Positions 9,677 through 30,350 of a stretch of DNA of 64,000 nucleotides are shown here, in pieces. How positions within the stretch are numbered: position 1 is the stretch's first letter; every line of letters starts with the position of its first letter. Under the pieces are notes generated by a model. It was not told where the DNA came from, made no database searches, and was given only the letters and a program-made list of their open reading frames with translations. The position numbers and the translations under genes were made by a program. The DNA is from Deinococcus aetherius (lineage in GTDB: Bacteria > Deinococcota > Deinococci > Deinococcales > Deinococcaceae), in assembly GCF_025997855.1 (NCBI RefSeq), contig NZ_AP026560.1, positions 1,204,001 to 1,268,000 of the forward strand, read 5' to 3'.

Positions 9677-9982
9677 TTACCACTCTTGCGTCGGCTCATC
9701 CTGCTCGTACTCCCTCGTGTATTGCTCGTAGGCTAGCCGAAGTTGCTGCTGTTGGGAAGTCAATGCTCCTGCCTCTAATTCTTCGTCCAGATCATGTGAT
9801 CCGCCATTCTCTGCCCGAATGTAAGCGTCCAATGCGGTATTCAGTGCTCGACGCTCCTGTTCGGCAAGCAGCTTCTCAATAGCTTCTTGTACTAAGGCTG
9901 TCACCGCTTGTCCGCTCGCCTCCGCCTCCCGCATCAGGGCCGCGTACAACTCCTCACTCAGGGAAAGGTGCAGGTGCTTCAT
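9677..9982 (-). CDS. Ribbon-helix-helix (CopG/Arc-like) protein, possible orphan antitoxin
   Basis: A 101-residue protein whose first 45 residues fit a ribbon-helix-helix DNA-binding domain: MKHLHLSLSEELYAALMREA, then ASGQAVTALVQEAIEKLLA. The remainder is acidic and Glu/Gln-rich (DLDEELEAGALTSQ...YTREYEQ), like the toxin-binding tail of antitoxins. ATG 9982 is chosen because it puts the beta strand LHLSL at the N-terminus; an upstream GTG at 10027 would add 15 unlikely residues. No toxin frame follows on the minus strand before the TIR gene, so it is either an orphan or an autonomous regulator. Base composition is lower in GC than the core genes. Confidence 0.7.
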   Translation of the reverse strand: MKHLHLSLSEELYAALMREAEASGQAVTALVQEAIEKLLAEQERRALNTALDAYIRAENGGSHDLDEELEAGALTSQQQQLRLAYEQYTREYEQDEPTQEW

Positions 9983-10017
9983 ACCGGCAGGGTACGCCGG
10001 GCCACCCTTCCCCGTGC

Positions 10018-10064
<47 letters not shown>

Positions 10065-10093
10065 CCGCGTGGGGCGGGCGCTCGTGTTCAGGC

Positions 10094-11755
<1,662 letters not shown>

Positions 11756-11777
11756 GCGGGAGGGATGGAGGAAGGAG

Positions 11778-11808
11778 GGCAGGCCCGGGGGTGGGTCTGC
11801 CTCTTTTA
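11778..11808 (+). terminator. pyrG terminator
   Basis: GGCAGGCCC (11778-11786) pairs with GGGTCTGCC (11793-11801), followed by TCTTTTATG. It sits just after pyrG and before the converging phosphotransferase gene. Confidence 0.75.
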
Positions 11809-11818
11809 TGTGGTGGGG

Positions 11819-12660
11819 TCACAGCCGAGCCAGGCAGTCCCGCGCGAGCGTGACGGCGGCGGGCATCCTCGCGGGGCGCCCGAGCGTGACGGACCGGCTG
11901 GCGTGGTGCAGGGCGAGGAGCAGGCCGAAGAGGGCGGCGTCACGTCCGCAGGGCAATCCGGCGGCCCCGGCGACCAGAGCCGCGACCTCCCACCCGTGGA
12001 AGAAGGCGAGGCTCGCCACATCCCACGCGGGCGGCCCGATGCTGGCGTCCCCGAAGTCGAGCAGGGCCGCGAGCCGCCCCCCGCGCCACCGCAACTGCTC
12101 CCCGTGCAGGTCGGTGTGGCAGAGGGCAGTTGGGCTGTGAATGACGTTCTCCAAGTCGTCCCGCAGTTCCCGCAGGCGCGAAGCCAGCTCGGGAGCTGCC
12201 CTCACGAGTGGGTGATCGGCGAGCGCCGCCCCGCCGAAGGGCCAGGCGTCCTGAAGGCGGGAGCGCAGGCCGTCAGCCGGAGTCGGGGCGACACCCACGA
12301 AGACGTCGGGGCGGTCTTGCAGCAGCCCAAATTGGCGGTGAGGGAGGGCGTGCAGGGCGGCCAGGGCCCGTCCCAGGTCGTGCCAGCCCCCGGTATCCGG
12401 CACGGAGCCGTCTCTCCGCGCGAGCGCGTCCACACTGAAGGGCCGCCCGTCGGGCAGGATTCCCGAGAGGAGCGGTTCGGGCGTGGGGACACCCGCCGCG
12501 AGCAGGGCCTGACGGATCGCGCCGTCCACCCCGAAGCGGGCTCCCTCGCCCCTGCTGAGGCGCACCACCCGGCGGCCGTCCGAGTAGGCCACACAACAGG
12601 CGCCCGCGCCCAGGAACGTGACCGGCCCGCCGAGAAGGGCCCGGGCGTGCGCCTCGTCGG

Positions 12661-12664
<4 letters not shown>
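11819..12664 (-). CDS. APH-family phosphotransferase (aminoglycoside/choline kinase-like fold)
   Basis: A 281-residue protein kinase-like phosphotransferase. The nucleotide-site loop is [19 protein letters not shown] near residue 20, the catalytic loop is [12 protein letters not shown] (Asp near 197) with Gln at the usual metal-ligand Asn position, and [19 protein letters not shown] is the DFG-type metal motif. Members phosphorylate antibiotics, sugars, choline or other small alcohols, and the substrate cannot be told from sequence. Its ATG overlaps the TGA of coaE (ATGA), so translation is coupled to coenzyme A synthesis, without proof of a shared pathway. Confidence 0.85.
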
Positions 12665-13320
<656 letters not shown>

Positions 13321-13512
13321 GCCGCCCACTGTAGGGGACGGGTCCCACCCCCCGGGAGGAGCGCCGTCAGAAGGAGGTCAAGCTCGGCCTTTACGCTGCC
13401 GGGATGACTCGGCACTCCCCGCGTGGGAAGGGCTCTCACGGCCACTCACCCCTTCCCCGGCCGCTGTGCCTATCATGCTTGCAAGCCCCTTGCCCATGCT
13501 GGTCGGTTCGGC

Positions 13513-13541
13513 TTGCACCGCTCCCAGCGCGGTGTTAGCCT
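13513..13541 (+). promoter_or_regulatory. Sigma-70-type promoter for the TPR gene
   Basis: TTGCAC (13513-13518), a 17-nt spacer and TAGCCT (13536-13541) precede GGAGG near 13549-13553 and the GTG start at 13561. This gives a short leader of about 13 nt. Confidence 0.65.
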
Positions 13542-13560
13542 CGACCCCGGAGGTTTCTGA

Positions 13561-14769
<1,209 letters not shown>

Positions 14770-14784
14770 AGCCGTTCCCTGCGC

Positions 14785-14813
14785 GCGGCCCTTCCCCAGG
14801 CGGGAGGGGCCGC
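14785..14813 (+). terminator. GC-rich hairpin after the TPR gene
   Basis: GCGGCCCTTCCC pairs with GGGAGGGGCCGC, with CTTGCGTTG following. The stem is strong but the T tract is weak. Confidence 0.55.
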
Positions 14814-14946
14814 TTGCGTTGCCCGCTCCTCAACGTTCGCTTAAGCTCCTCCGTCCCCCCCCGGGACGTAAGGCGCGCGTAAGATGAGAACCGCTGCCGT
14901 CCCCGCCCACGGTGGGCGAGGGCCACGGCCCGAAAGGAGCCTCATC

Positions 14947-15576
<630 letters not shown>

Positions 15577-15591
15577 GGATGAAAGGAGAAC

Positions 15592-15625
15592 GCCCCCGGG
15601 CCGAGCGGCTGCGGGGGCTTCTTTG
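15592..15625 (+). terminator. sodA terminator
   Basis: GCCCCCG (15592-15598) pairs with CGGGGGC (15612-15618), followed by TTCTTTG. It closes sodA and separates it from the AT-rich gene that follows. Confidence 0.8.
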
Positions 15626-15667
15626 TCTCCTTGCTCTTAATTCTTCAAAAGAATGTACTCTGGTCTC

Positions 15668-16063
15668 GTGGCACATTCTTATTTTTTAAGAGTTGAGTTC
15701 GATGGTTGGTATCAAACAATTGATGTGGTAAGGGCGTTGCTCAAGCAGAGTTGGAAAGTATATAAAGTGGAGGACGAAATTTTACAAATACCATTGGACG
15801 TAGGTGTGGAAGCGGAGACTCTCAAATCCCTTCTCGTTAAGGACGATCATTCTGCTAAATTCAACGCGAGGACGGACGGCAGTAAATTCCTCTCATCCTT
15901 TTACATAGACAACAGCGTCGTGTCGGTCCTATTATCAGGGAGATTTGAAAGAGCCCCCAGAGTTCTGAGCTCCCCTGACTTAAATTTCTGGGTCGAAACT
16001 ATCGTGGGCCCCCTCGTGTCAGGCAATCTAAGAATTGCAAAATTTACCATCGAATATAGATAA
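15668..16063 (+). CDS. AT-rich orphan protein of unknown function
   Basis: A 131-residue soluble protein that I do not recognise. It starts [20 protein letters not shown] and ends [11 protein letters not shown], with alternating hydrophobic strands suggesting an alpha/beta or beta-rich fold and no signal peptide or membrane segment. GTG 15668 is preferred over ATG 15653 because TACTCT (15656-15661) lies 6 nt before it. Codon use is AT-rich, unlike sodA and tctA on either side, which points to recent transfer. Only 32 bp separate its stop from the tctA stop on the other strand. A small accessory or immunity-type protein is one guess, not a conclusion. Confidence 0.65.
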   Translation: MAHSYFLRVEFDGWYQTIDVVRALLKQSWKVYKVEDEILQIPLDVGVEAETLKSLLVKDDHSAKFNARTDGSKFLSSFYIDNSVVSVLLSGRFERAPRVLSSPDLNFWVETIVGPLVSGNLRIAKFTIEYR

Positions 16064-16095
16064 TATTTTGCAGACGTTTTTCGACCCACGATTTC

Positions 16096-17586
<1,491 letters not shown>

Positions 17587-18120
17587 CTAGATGATCCCCC
17601 TTAGCACGCCGGGCGGCAGCGTCAGGCCCAGGCCCCGGGTGAAGACCTCGTAGGTGACGAGCGCCACGACGAGCGCCACGACCACCATCAGCCCCCAGCG
17701 CCGCTCGCCGAACGCGTAGGCCACCGCGAAGTACATCAAGGCCGTGCCGAGCACGAAGCCCAGCGAGGGCAGCAGCACCGCGCCGAGCAGGAAGCCGCCC
17801 AGGATGATACCGGCGGCCCCCAGGTTCACGGGCGCGTTCGGGTCGGTGTCCTCCTCGGCGGCGGGTTCGGCTCGCTCTCCCCGCAGGGCATTCACGGTGA
17901 GGAGTGCCCCGAGGACGGTCATGCCGACGCTCACGATCAGGGGAAAGACGCGCGGGCCCACGACCGCGTTGATGCCGAAGGGGATTTGCAGGGTGCCGAT
18001 CAAGAGCAGCACGCCGAGCACCGTCACCCCCAGGGCGACGAGGAGGTCGGGCACGCTGACCCCACGCCGTCCCGTCACAGGAGACACGTCGTTGGAAACG
18101 GAGGGCGGAACGTCTTGCAT
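17587..18120 (-). CDS. tctB: TctB small membrane subunit of the tricarboxylate transporter
   Basis: A 177-residue protein with four hydrophobic segments ([58 protein letters not shown] and [19 protein letters not shown]) and the G-P-R-V-F-P motif typical of TctB. It assists TctA by an unsettled mechanism. GAGGAGG precedes the ATG at 18120. Its TAG is followed without gap by the tctA ATG, so translation is probably coupled. Confidence 0.9.
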   Translation of the reverse strand: MQDVPPSVSNDVSPVTGRRGVSVPDLLVALGVTVLGVLLLIGTLQIPFGINAVVGPRVFPLIVSVGMTVLGALLTVNALRGERAEPAAEEDTDPNAPVNLGAAGIILGGFLLGAVLLPSLGFVLGTALMYFAVAYAFGERRWGLMVVVALVVALVTYEVFTRGLGLTLPPGVLRGII

Positions 18121-18177
18121 GGAAAACCTCCTCGGGGGATCTCGCCTTCATTCTGGCGTCAGGCGCCGGGCAAAAGG

Positions 18178-18208
18178 GGGGCGGGGCAGGTGACTCGCTC
18201 CCCGCCCC
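18178..18208 (-). terminator. tctC-tctB intercistronic hairpin
   Basis: A perfect 9-bp stem (GGGGCGGGG with CCCCGCCCC) lies between tctC and tctB. On the minus strand it is followed by CCTTTTG. Such a structure can give partial termination or protect tctC mRNA, so that the binding protein is made in excess over the membrane subunits. Confidence 0.6.
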
Positions 18209-18229
18209 GCCGGGTGCCCACACCGGGAC

Positions 18230-19177
<948 letters not shown>

Positions 19178-19310
19178 ACGTCCTCCGGGAGGGTGCGGGC
19201 CCGGGTCGGGCCACGCGGGTTCGGCTGTGATAGCTCTCTCAGCCTACTTTAAGAGTTGGGCGGGTGCAAGCAGTTTTCGCCGTGCAGCGCGCACTTTTTT
19301 GAGACCGTTA

Positions 19311-19324
19311 TTTACACGTGTGAA
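19311..19324. promoter_or_regulatory. Palindromic operator candidate between tctC and the sensor kinase
   Basis: The 14-mer TTTACACGTGTGAA is a near-perfect palindrome around CACGTG (one mismatched pair). It lies in the 203-bp divergent gap and within an AT-rich stretch. It is the best candidate site for the adjacent response regulator, by position only. Confidence 0.45.
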
Positions 19325-19380
19325 CGCAATGCACGCAAAGGCCGGGTGGCCCCGGGGGGTCCCTAGAATGGGAGGAGTCC

Positions 19381-21659
<2,279 letters not shown>

Positions 21660-21715
21660 ACGAGGGGAGACCTGGGCCACGGTCCCTCCCCGCGCGCTGC
21701 CTAGACTGGGCGCCG

Positions 21716-22627
21716 ATGCGTCCGCCCCGCCTCCTCGCCCCCCTGCTCGCGCTGACGGCCCTCCTGACGGCCTGCGCGCCCGTGACGGTGCGGCCCGCCC
21801 GCGCGCCCGCCCTCGACCTGAGTGGCCCCGCGCCCGACGTGGTGATCCTGAGCGTGTCCGGGCGCTGCGGCCCGCCGTGCCTTCCCCCGCGCGACAACTG
21901 GGACTACCTCACCTCACGCGGCACGGTGGACCTGCTCGCGGACGCCATCGCCGGGGTGGGCTACCGGGTGCAGGTCGCGGGGTACGCCTCGAACGCCGCC
22001 GCGACCTTCACCTCCCGGCAGGCGCGGGCCGAGCAGCGGGGGTATGCGGCGCTGGCGGCGGACTTCGCCCGGATGCGGCAGGTATGGCTGAGGGGCCCGC
22101 GTCCGCCCCGCCTGGTGCTGCTGGGGCACTCGCAGGGGGTAGCGTGGCTGCACCACCTCGCCCGCGTGAACCCCGACGTGCCCGTCGCCCTCCAGATCGA
22201 CCTCGACGGCATCTGTGCGGCGTGGAGGTCCGACCACGGCGCGGCGTTGCGCGCCCAGCCCCCGGGCACGAGCGACGAGCCCTCCGCCCTGACCGCCTGC
22301 GACCTCGTGCGCGTGCCGGGCCGCACCCTGCGCAACAAGGACATCGCGTGGCCGAACGTGGCCCGCAACCTCGAAGTCCTCAGCAAGCGTCTGCCCGCGC
22401 GGGTGAGCGAGAGCGGCGGCCTGCTCCTGAACTACCTCTTCGACCCCACCCGCAACGCCCGCCTCGACGGGAGCACGCGCGGGATCGAGATCTTCGTCTC
22501 GGGCCGCGAGGACCACAGCGCGGTTTCGTACCCTAACAGCGACGCGCTCGCGTGGGCGGCGGGCCGGGCCGTGCGGCTCGCGCAGGACTGGAAGCGGGCG
22601 GACGCGGGGGTGCCGACGCTGAATTAG
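21716..22627 (+). CDS. Lipoprotein with alpha/beta-hydrolase-like GHSQG motif
   Basis: A 303-residue predicted lipoprotein. The signal sequence ends in the lipobox LLTAC near residue 20, so the protein is membrane-anchored outside the cytoplasm. The sequence LVLLGHSQGVAWL near 140 is a nucleophile elbow of serine hydrolases, and a C-terminal SGREDHSAVSYP offers a possible catalytic His. The substrate is unknown. TAGACT lies 8 nt before ATG 21716. It is separate from the two-component operon. Confidence 0.8.
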   Translation: MRPPRLLAPLLALTALLTACAPVTVRPARAPALDLSGPAPDVVILSVSGRCGPPCLPPRDNWDYLTSRGTVDLLADAIAGVGYRVQVAGYASNAAATFTSRQARAEQRGYAALAADFARMRQVWLRGPRPPRLVLLGHSQGVAWLHHLARVNPDVPVALQIDLDGICAAWRSDHGAALRAQPPGTSDEPSALTACDLVRVPGRTLRNKDIAWPNVARNLEVLSKRLPARVSESGGLLLNYLFDPTRNARLDGSTRGIEIFVSGREDHSAVSYPNSDALAWAAGRAVRLAQDWKRADAGVPTLN

Positions 22628-22652
22628 GGGGTCGCCAGTTGCCGGTGAGAGG

Positions 22653-23081
22653 TCAGCGCGGGGGGCTGGTCGTCAATTCCTGATCCGCCGGGGTCAGGGA
22701 CGCCAGCCACGCCGCCGCATCCGCCGGTCCGAGGAGCCGCGCCCCGCGTTCTGGGGGAAACCAGGCGAGCAGGGCCGCCACCTCGCGTTCCCCGGTCGTC
22801 CCGAAGACGACCTTGTGGTCCCCGTCGGCAAGCCACAGCAGGCCCGAGGGCGCGGCGGGCACACGCTTGCCGACGGGGAGCGGGGCGCCCAGCCACACGG
22901 CGTCCACCTCCGTCCCGTCGGCGGGGTTGAGCGTTCCGCGCAGGCAGCCGTAGTTGCCAGGGGCGGGCCGCGCCTCCCGGCGGTAAGGCACGACTTCGCC
23001 GCCGCGCGGCACAAAGCGGTCCACCTCGCCGCGCGTCCACTCGACCACGCCCTCGACCGCTTGGCCTGAGCCTGCCCTCAA
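22653..23081 (-). CDS. Small protein of unknown function coupled to a lipoprotein gene
   Basis: A 142-residue protein without a recognised domain. Visible segments are [26 protein letters not shown], the Cys-containing [10 protein letters not shown] and a C-terminal [14 protein letters not shown]. The proposed start is TTG 23081, which overlaps the TGA of the upstream gene (TTGA) and would couple translation. An internal GTG at 23048 is the alternative and would shorten it by 11 residues. No signal peptide is visible from either start. The reading frame and its junction are better supported than the exact start. Confidence 0.55.
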   Translation of the reverse strand: MRAGSGQAVEGVVEWTRGEVDRFVPRGGEVVPYRREARPAPGNYGCLRGTLNPADGTEVDAVWLGAPLPVGKRVPAAPSGLLWLADGDHKVVFGTTGEREVAALLAWFPPERGARLLGPADAAAWLASLTPADQELTTSPPR

Positions 23082-23464
23082 GGCTGCACCTCGTACAGCT
23101 CGACCTGCCGCAAGACGTTGCCACCGAAGGCGATCACTGCCCGGAAGGCGCCGGGATCGGGAGCGTCCAGCCGGAAAGTCGCCTCCCGCTGCGCCGCGTC
23201 GAGGTACACGCTGTCGCGGCCGAGTTCGCGCGCCCCGTCGAACCACGCGACGCTGAGGTAGCCCGGCGAGAAGCGCCCGTCCACCCGCGCCCGCAGCACG
23301 AGGGTGTCCCCGTCGCGTTCGAGCGTGGCCGCCGTCACCCGCGTGGGCAGCGTCACCTCGACGGGCGTGGGCACCACGGGCAGGAAGTTGTAGCGGCAAC
23401 CGGAGAGGGCGGGCGCGAGCAGGCACGCCAGCACGAGGAGGCGGACGGAGATGGGGCGGGACAT
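23078..23464 (-). CDS. Small lipoprotein
   Basis: A 128-residue predicted lipoprotein: [19 protein letters not shown] leads into the lipobox ALSGC, so the mature protein is lipid-anchored. The remaining 105 residues look like a small beta-rich domain ([42 protein letters not shown]), perhaps immunoglobulin-like, of unknown role. TACAAT lies exactly 6 nt before the ATG, marking a leaderless promoter separate from rsmE upstream. The next gene overlaps its stop. Confidence 0.75.
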   Translation of the reverse strand: MSRPISVRLLVLACLLAPALSGCRYNFLPVVPTPVEVTLPTRVTAATLERDGDTLVLRARVDGRFSPGYLSVAWFDGARELGRDSVYLDAAQREATFRLDAPDPGAFRAVIAFGGNVLRQVELYEVQP

Positions 23465-23508
23465 GGGAGGATTGTAGGGAGCGGGAGTGAGGAGGGCGCC
23501 GGTGGCCC

Positions 23509-24201
23509 TCACACCCCGGTTGCCACCAGCGCCCCCAGGAGCGCCACCGGGGCCGTCTCCGCGCGCAGGATGCGGGGGCCGAGCGTGACGGCGACCGCGC
23601 CCCGCGTTTCCAGGGCCGCGACCTCCGCGTCGGCCAGTCCCCCCTCCGGGCCGGCGAGGAGCGTCACGGGGGCGTCCCAGGCCAGGTAATCGGTCAGGCG
23701 GGCGGTGGCGCCGGGCTGAGCCACGAAGAGGCTTCCCTCCCACCTCAGCTCTGCGAGGGAAACGGGGGAGAGGACCTCGGGCGTGACGGCCCGGCGCGAC
23801 TGCTTGCTCGCCTCCTCGGCGACGCGGCGCAACCTCAGGAGCTTCTGGTCCCCGATCTCGCGGGCGTCGGCGTGGCGGGTGATTACGAGTTGCACGCGCG
23901 CCACCCCGAGTTCGGTGGCCGCCCTCACCACGTCCGCGAGTTTGTCCCCCTTGAGCAGCGGCGCGGCGAGGGTGACGGGCTGCGGCGTCTCGGCGACCCC
24001 CGCGAGCGCCCGCCCGAGGGTGAGCACCGCCCGTCCCTCGTCGAGCGCCCCGACCGTGGCCTCCGCCTCCGCCCCGCGCCCGTCGAACACCCGCACGGGG
24101 TCACCGGGCCCCAGGCGCAGGACGTGGAGGTGCCGCGCCTCGCGGGGGCCCAGCGTCATCTCGGGGGCCAGGGCGTCCACCCGGACACGGTGGGAGGCCA
24201 T
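23509..24201 (-). CDS. rsmE: 16S rRNA (uracil-1498-N3)-methyltransferase
   Basis: A 230-residue SPOUT-class methyltransferase that modifies U1498 of 16S rRNA. An N-terminal PUA-like part holds [20 protein letters not shown], and the C-terminal knot has [14 protein letters not shown] and [19 protein letters not shown], where the R-I-L-R-A-E-T-A motif is diagnostic. GGTGAGGAGG precedes ATG 24201. The gene starts 19 nt after prmA, so a two-gene translation-modification operon is likely. Confidence 0.94.
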   Translation of the reverse strand: MASHRVRVDALAPEMTLGPREARHLHVLRLGPGDPVRVFDGRGAEAEATVGALDEGRAVLTLGRALAGVAETPQPVTLAAPLLKGDKLADVVRAATELGVARVQLVITRHADAREIGDQKLLRLRRVAEEASKQSRRAVTPEVLSPVSLAELRWEGSLFVAQPGATARLTDYLAWDAPVTLLAGPEGGLADAEVAALETRGAVAVTLGPRILRAETAPVALLGALVATGV

Positions 24202-24220
24202 CAGCGGCCCCTCCTCACCC

Positions 24221-25054
<834 letters not shown>

Positions 25055-25090
25055 GGACCGAGTGTAGTGCTCGTGTGGACGCGAGTTGGC

Positions 25091-25141
25091 ATTCGGCTTT
25101 GTTCGTGATCAAATTGTCCGTGACCGAATATTGAATACTTC
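25091..25141 (+). promoter_or_regulatory. Promoter and inverted repeat upstream of the HD-GYP gene
   Basis: An AT-rich stretch contains TTGTCC (25114-25119), a 16-nt spacer and TACTTC (25136-25141), a weak sigma-70 match. ATTCGG at 25091-25096 and CCGAAT at 25124-25129 form an inverted repeat across it, a possible operator. It lies in the divergent gap with prmA. Confidence 0.35.
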
Positions 25142-25204
25142 TAACGTGGGAACGTGCGAGAGTGCCCGAACGGGCGCGTTTCGCTCCCGAAGAGGAACGC
25201 ACCT

Positions 25205-27529
25205 GTGAAGCCGAGCCGAGTCAACGCAACTGCCGTCACCCCGTCGAGTTCCAGGGCCACCCGGCTGCGGGGGCGTGGGTCGTTCGGCCCGCCGGGAGGC
25301 GACCCTGCGGGCGAGGCTCACCCCGCGTCTCCGGCCCGGGTGGCGCCCGGCGGCGTGCGGCTGCGCTGGCGGCAAAGCGGCACCCTGACCCTGCACGCGG
25401 ACTCCCCGGCCCAGGCGCGTGCGGCCCTGGCGTGGCTGCCCGACCTGACCGAGCCGCACCTCACGCGCGCCTTTCTTACCGGCTTCGCCCGCCTGCCCGG
25501 CGGGGGGATGCCGGGGCTGCGGCTGCCCGGAGTGCACCGCCGCACCCCGAGCGCGGCCCTCCTCGCGCGGCCCGACCGTCCGGACGAGTTGACCCTGTGC
25601 TGGCCCGCGCCGCCCTCGCCGGGGGTGCCCGCCCCGCCGCCGCCCGAGCCCGTGTCGGTGCCCCCGGCCCTGCTGGGCTGGCTGTCCCTCCCCTTCGCCG
25701 AGGCGCTGCACGCCGCCGCTGGGTGGCTCGCGCGGGGGGGCGGGCGGGTGCGCCTGAGCCTGAGTGACGGCACGGCGCTGCACACCGTTCACCTGGGCTG
25801 GCAGGAGGGCGGGGGAGCAGGCTCGCTCTCCCTGCCGGTCGTGGACGGCAGCCTCCTGTGCGGGCGGGTGGAGTGGCACGGGAGCCTTGCCCCCTCGGCC
25901 CGGGCGGACGCCGGGGCCGCCGCCGAGCTTCTCGCGCACGTCTCGCGGCAGGCGCGCGAGCGGGGCGAGGCCGAGCGCCGGGCGCGGGCCGGTCGTCTCG
26001 CCGCCGAGCTGCACCGGCAACTGCTCGCGCTCGCCACCCGCGCCGCCCTTCCCGACGCGCCCCTGCACGCCGCGATGCGCCTGCTGGGGGCGAGCGGCGC
26101 CGCCCTCGTGGCGGTGGAGGGCGGCGCGGAGTCGGGGGGCGACCCCGAGCTCTTCCCCGGTGGGGTGATGACCCTCGGCAGCCTCAGCGAGGGTTCGGTG
26201 CGCGGGCGGTTGCGCCCCTCGCTGCTGCGCCGCCTCTCGGCGGGCCGCGATCCCACCCCGTACGTGCTGTTCGTGCCCGGGTGGAGGAGCGAGCGGGGTT
26301 ACCTGCTCGTGGTGCCGCTGGGCGCCGCCGGGCCGCTGCGGGGGGCGTGGGTGTTCGCGTGCCCCTACCAGCCCCACCGCCTTGGGACCGAGGGCTGGGC
26401 GGCCCTGCTCGACGCGGCCCGGCACCCCGCCCTGCTCCAGAGCCTGGGCCCCGACGCTCCACGGGGCGAGGGAGGGCACCGCACCGCCGCGAGCCTCCTG
26501 CGCAGTCTGGGCGAGACCGACGTGTCCTCGGCCCTCGCCGAGCGGGGCCTGAGCCACCTGATCGGCGGGGGCAGCGCGGAGGCGGGCGCGTACCTCACCG
26601 TGCGAGCCGCGCCGGGCATCCCCTCGGGCGAGGTCTCGGCCCTGGTGGAGGTCGGCGGCGACGGGGTCCAGCCCCTGCGCGTGCCGCACGAGATCGTGCG
26701 CCGGGTGACCCGGGGGGGCGAGCCCGTCTCGCTCACCTCGCCGCACCCGCTGCTCCCCACCCCGCTCACGAGTGCGCTGCTGACCCCGGTGCAGGGGGCG
26801 GGGGGCACGGCAGGCGTGCTCGCCCTGCTCGACACACGGGAGGGGGCCCAGCCTGCCCCCGAGACGCCCGGCCTGCTCGCCCTGCTCGCCGAGCGGGTGG
26901 GGCAGGCCGCCGAGCGGCAGGCGGCGCTGCGGACCCTGGCGCGCACGCGCGAGCAGGCCTTCCACGTCCTCGGCAAGGTGCTCGAATACCGCTCCTACGA
27001 GACCAAGGGCCACACCGACCGGGTGACCGGGCTCGCCCTGCGGCTGGGCACCCACCTCGACCTGGAGTACGGCGACCTCGCCCACCTCCGGTGGGGCGCG
27101 TACCTCCACGACCTCGGCAAGATCGCCATTCCCGACGCGGTGCTGCTCAAGCGCGGGCCGCTGACCCCCACCGAGCGCGAACTCATGCGCGGGCACGTCA
27201 CCATCGGCGAGTTCATCCTGCGCGAGCAGGGCTTCGTGCCGGGCGAGGTGCTGGAGGTCGTGCGCCACCACCACGAGCGCTGGGACGGGCGCGGCTACCC
27301 CGACGGCCTGCGCGGCGAGGAAATTCCCCTGCTCGCCCGGCTCTTCACCATCGTGGACGTGTACGACGCCCTCACCAGCGAGCGGCCCTACAAGCCCTCG
27401 TGGACCCACGAGGACGCCCTGGCCGAGCTGGGCCGGATGGCGGGCAGGCACCTCGATCCCCGGCTGCTGGAGGCCTTTCTCACCCTGCCCGATCTGCCCG
27501 GGGGCGAGGGCTCGCGGTTTCCGGCCTAA
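25205..27529 (+). CDS. HD-GYP domain protein, putative cyclic-di-GMP phosphodiesterase
   Basis: A 774-residue protein. The first 590 residues are Ala/Gly/Pro-rich with weak GAF-like stretches (about 290-430 and 480-570), and no membrane segment is clear. The C-terminal HD-GYP domain is complete: [14 protein letters not shown] near residue 603, [12 protein letters not shown] near 634, [11 protein letters not shown], then [16 protein letters not shown] near 687 and [14 protein letters not shown]. Active HD-GYP enzymes hydrolyse cyclic di-GMP. GTG 25205 is chosen because AGAGGA precedes it; GTG 25154 would add 17 residues. A second HD-GYP protein is encoded at 49852-51249. Confidence 0.85.
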   Translation: MKPSRVNATAVTPSSSRATRLRGRGSFGPPGGDPAGEAHPASPARVAPGGVRLRWRQSGTLTLHADSPAQARAALAWLPDLTEPHLTRAFLTGFARLPGGGMPGLRLPGVHRRTPSAALLARPDRPDELTLCWPAPPSPGVPAPPPPEPVSVPPALLGWLSLPFAEALHAAAGWLARGGGRVRLSLSDGTALHTVHLGWQEGGGAGSLSLPVVDGSLLCGRVEWHGSLAPSARADAGAAAELLAHVSRQARERGEAERRARAGRLAAELHRQLLALATRAALPDAPLHAAMRLLGASGAALVAVEGGAESGGDPELFPGGVMTLGSLSEGSVRGRLRPSLLRRLSAGRDPTPYVLFVPGWRSERGYLLVVPLGAAGPLRGAWVFACPYQPHRLGTEGWAALLDAARHPALLQSLGPDAPRGEGGHRTAASLLRSLGETDVSSALAERGLSHLIGGGSAEAGAYLTVRAAPGIPSGEVSALVEVGGDGVQPLRVPHEIVRRVTRGGEPVSLTSPHPLLPTPLTSALLTPVQGAGGTAGVLALLDTREGAQPAPETPGLLALLAERVGQAAERQAALRTLARTREQAFHVLGKVLEYRSYETKGHTDRVTGLALRLGTHLDLEYGDLAHLRWGAYLHDLGKIAIPDAVLLKRGPLTPTERELMRGHVTIGEFILREQGFVPGEVLEVVRHHHERWDGRGYPDGLRGEEIPLLARLFTIVDVYDALTSERPYKPSWTHEDALAELGRMAGRHLDPRLLEAFLTLPDLPGGEGSRFPA

Positions 27530-27599
27530 CGCGTCCTGTTCGGGCACGGGGTAGGCAAGGCGGGCCCGGCGCCCGCAGGCCCCCTCCTATACTCCCCGC

Positions 27600-28391
<792 letters not shown>

Positions 28392-28402
28392 GGTGTTCTT
28401 GC

Positions 28403-28603
28403 CCCTCCCCCCTTGTGGGGGAGGCTGGGACTGGCACAGCTCCGCAGGAGAGGGGGGGAACGCGAGCGTCCACCCACGCGGCGGAAAGACGACCGCCAGG
28501 CCATTCTCGCTGGCTCTGGGACGGGGTGCCCGTTCACCCCCTCCTAACCTCCCCCCTCAAGGGGGAGGGACTTTCATAGATGGCCTCCGTTCCCTAACAA
28601 CCC
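28403..28603. repeat. Dispersed repeat module after proC
   Basis: The gap between proC and the next gene holds two hairpins, CCTCCCCC...GGGGGAGG near 28405 and a similar one near 28551, a block beginning GGGGGAGGCTGGGACT, and the 12-mer CCCTAACAACCC at 28592-28603. The same hairpin type, block and 12-mer recur at 38025-38200 in a different order. The hairpins may also terminate proC transcription. Confidence 0.55.
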
Positions 28604-28636
28604 AGTCTCCCCCCACCCTGCGCCATACTTCCCCCC

Positions 28637-29386
<750 letters not shown>

Positions 29387-29501
29387 TTCACGTGAGGACC
29401 CCCAGCGTGTTCCCCCTTCGCGGACGCGCTCATGAGGGGGCGAGAGGACAACTCAGCCTGGACTCACGCCCGAAGATGACGGAATCATTAAGCTCCCCCA
29501 C

Positions 29502-30314
29502 GTGACCTCCAAGGCTCTCCTGACCCTCCTCTGCTCCTCCACCCTGCTTCTGGGCGCCTGCGGGGAGACCGACACCACTTCGGCGGCAGGCTCCACGCTG
29601 ACCCCCGCGCCCGGGGCCACCGCGCTCGCCACCACGCCCATCAACCTCACGGTCGGGCAGACCCGTCAGGTGAACGTGTACTCCGGCGGCCAACCCGTCA
29701 CGCCCGCCACCGCGACCTGGACGAGCCGCAATCCGGCGGTGGCGACGGTGGACCAGTACGGGCTGGTGACCGCCCGGGGCGCGGGGACGACCACCGTTCG
29801 CGTCGCCCTGCGCAGCAACCCGGCCACCTTCCTCGACTTCACGGTCAACGTGACGGGCGCGTCGGCCCCGGCGCCTACCCCGGCCCCGGCGACCGGGCCC
29901 TCCGCCTTCGAGGGGCGGGTTCTGGAACTCACCAACCAGGCCCGCGCCCAGGCCCGCACCTGCGGCACCCAGCCCTTCCCGGCGGCCGCGCCCCTGACGT
30001 ACAACGCCGCGCTGCGCACCGCCGCCTCCAACCACTCGAAGGACATGGCCCTTCGCAACTTCTTCAGCCATACCAACCCCGACGGCTTAAATCCCTTCGA
30101 CCGGATGCGCGCCGCCGGGTACACGGGTTTCACGGCGGCGGCGGAGAACATCGCGGCCGGGCAGAGCACCCCGGAGGCGGTCGTCGCCGGGTGGCTCCAG
30201 AGCCCCAGCCACTGCGCGAACATCATGAACGCCGCGTACCGCGACCTGGGCGTCGGGTACTACGCGGGCGGGAGTTACGGCCACTACTGGACCCAGAACT
30301 TCGGTCGGCGCTGA
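29502..30314 (+). CDS. Lipoprotein with Big2-like and CAP (SCP/PR-1) domains
   Basis: A 270-residue predicted lipoprotein: the signal segment ends in the lipobox LLLGAC near residue 19. Residues about 45-117 form an Ig-like group 2 domain ([25 protein letters not shown]). Residues about 138-268 form a CAP domain with [27 protein letters not shown], the metal-site-type [22 protein letters not shown] and [22 protein letters not shown] proteins occur in spore coats and envelopes and their activity is often unknown. TAAGCT lies 7 nt before GTG 29502. A terminator shared with the converging gene follows. Confidence 0.88.
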   Translation: MTSKALLTLLCSSTLLLGACGETDTTSAAGSTLTPAPGATALATTPINLTVGQTRQVNVYSGGQPVTPATATWTSRNPAVATVDQYGLVTARGAGTTTVRVALRSNPATFLDFTVNVTGASAPAPTPAPATGPSAFEGRVLELTNQARAQARTCGTQPFPAAAPLTYNAALRTAASNHSKDMALRNFFSHTNPDGLNPFDRMRAAGYTGFTAAAENIAAGQSTPEAVVAGWLQSPSHCANIMNAAYRDLGVGYYAGGSYGHYWTQNFGRR

Positions 30315-30350
30315 GCGGCCCCCGGTCCCGCCGCCGTGCAGATACGGCAG

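Noticed and set aside
25109..27547. A minus-strand open frame of about 810 codons opposite the HD-GYP gene
   Set aside because: Low-complexity translation without motifs; the plus-strand frame has complete HD-GYP motifs.
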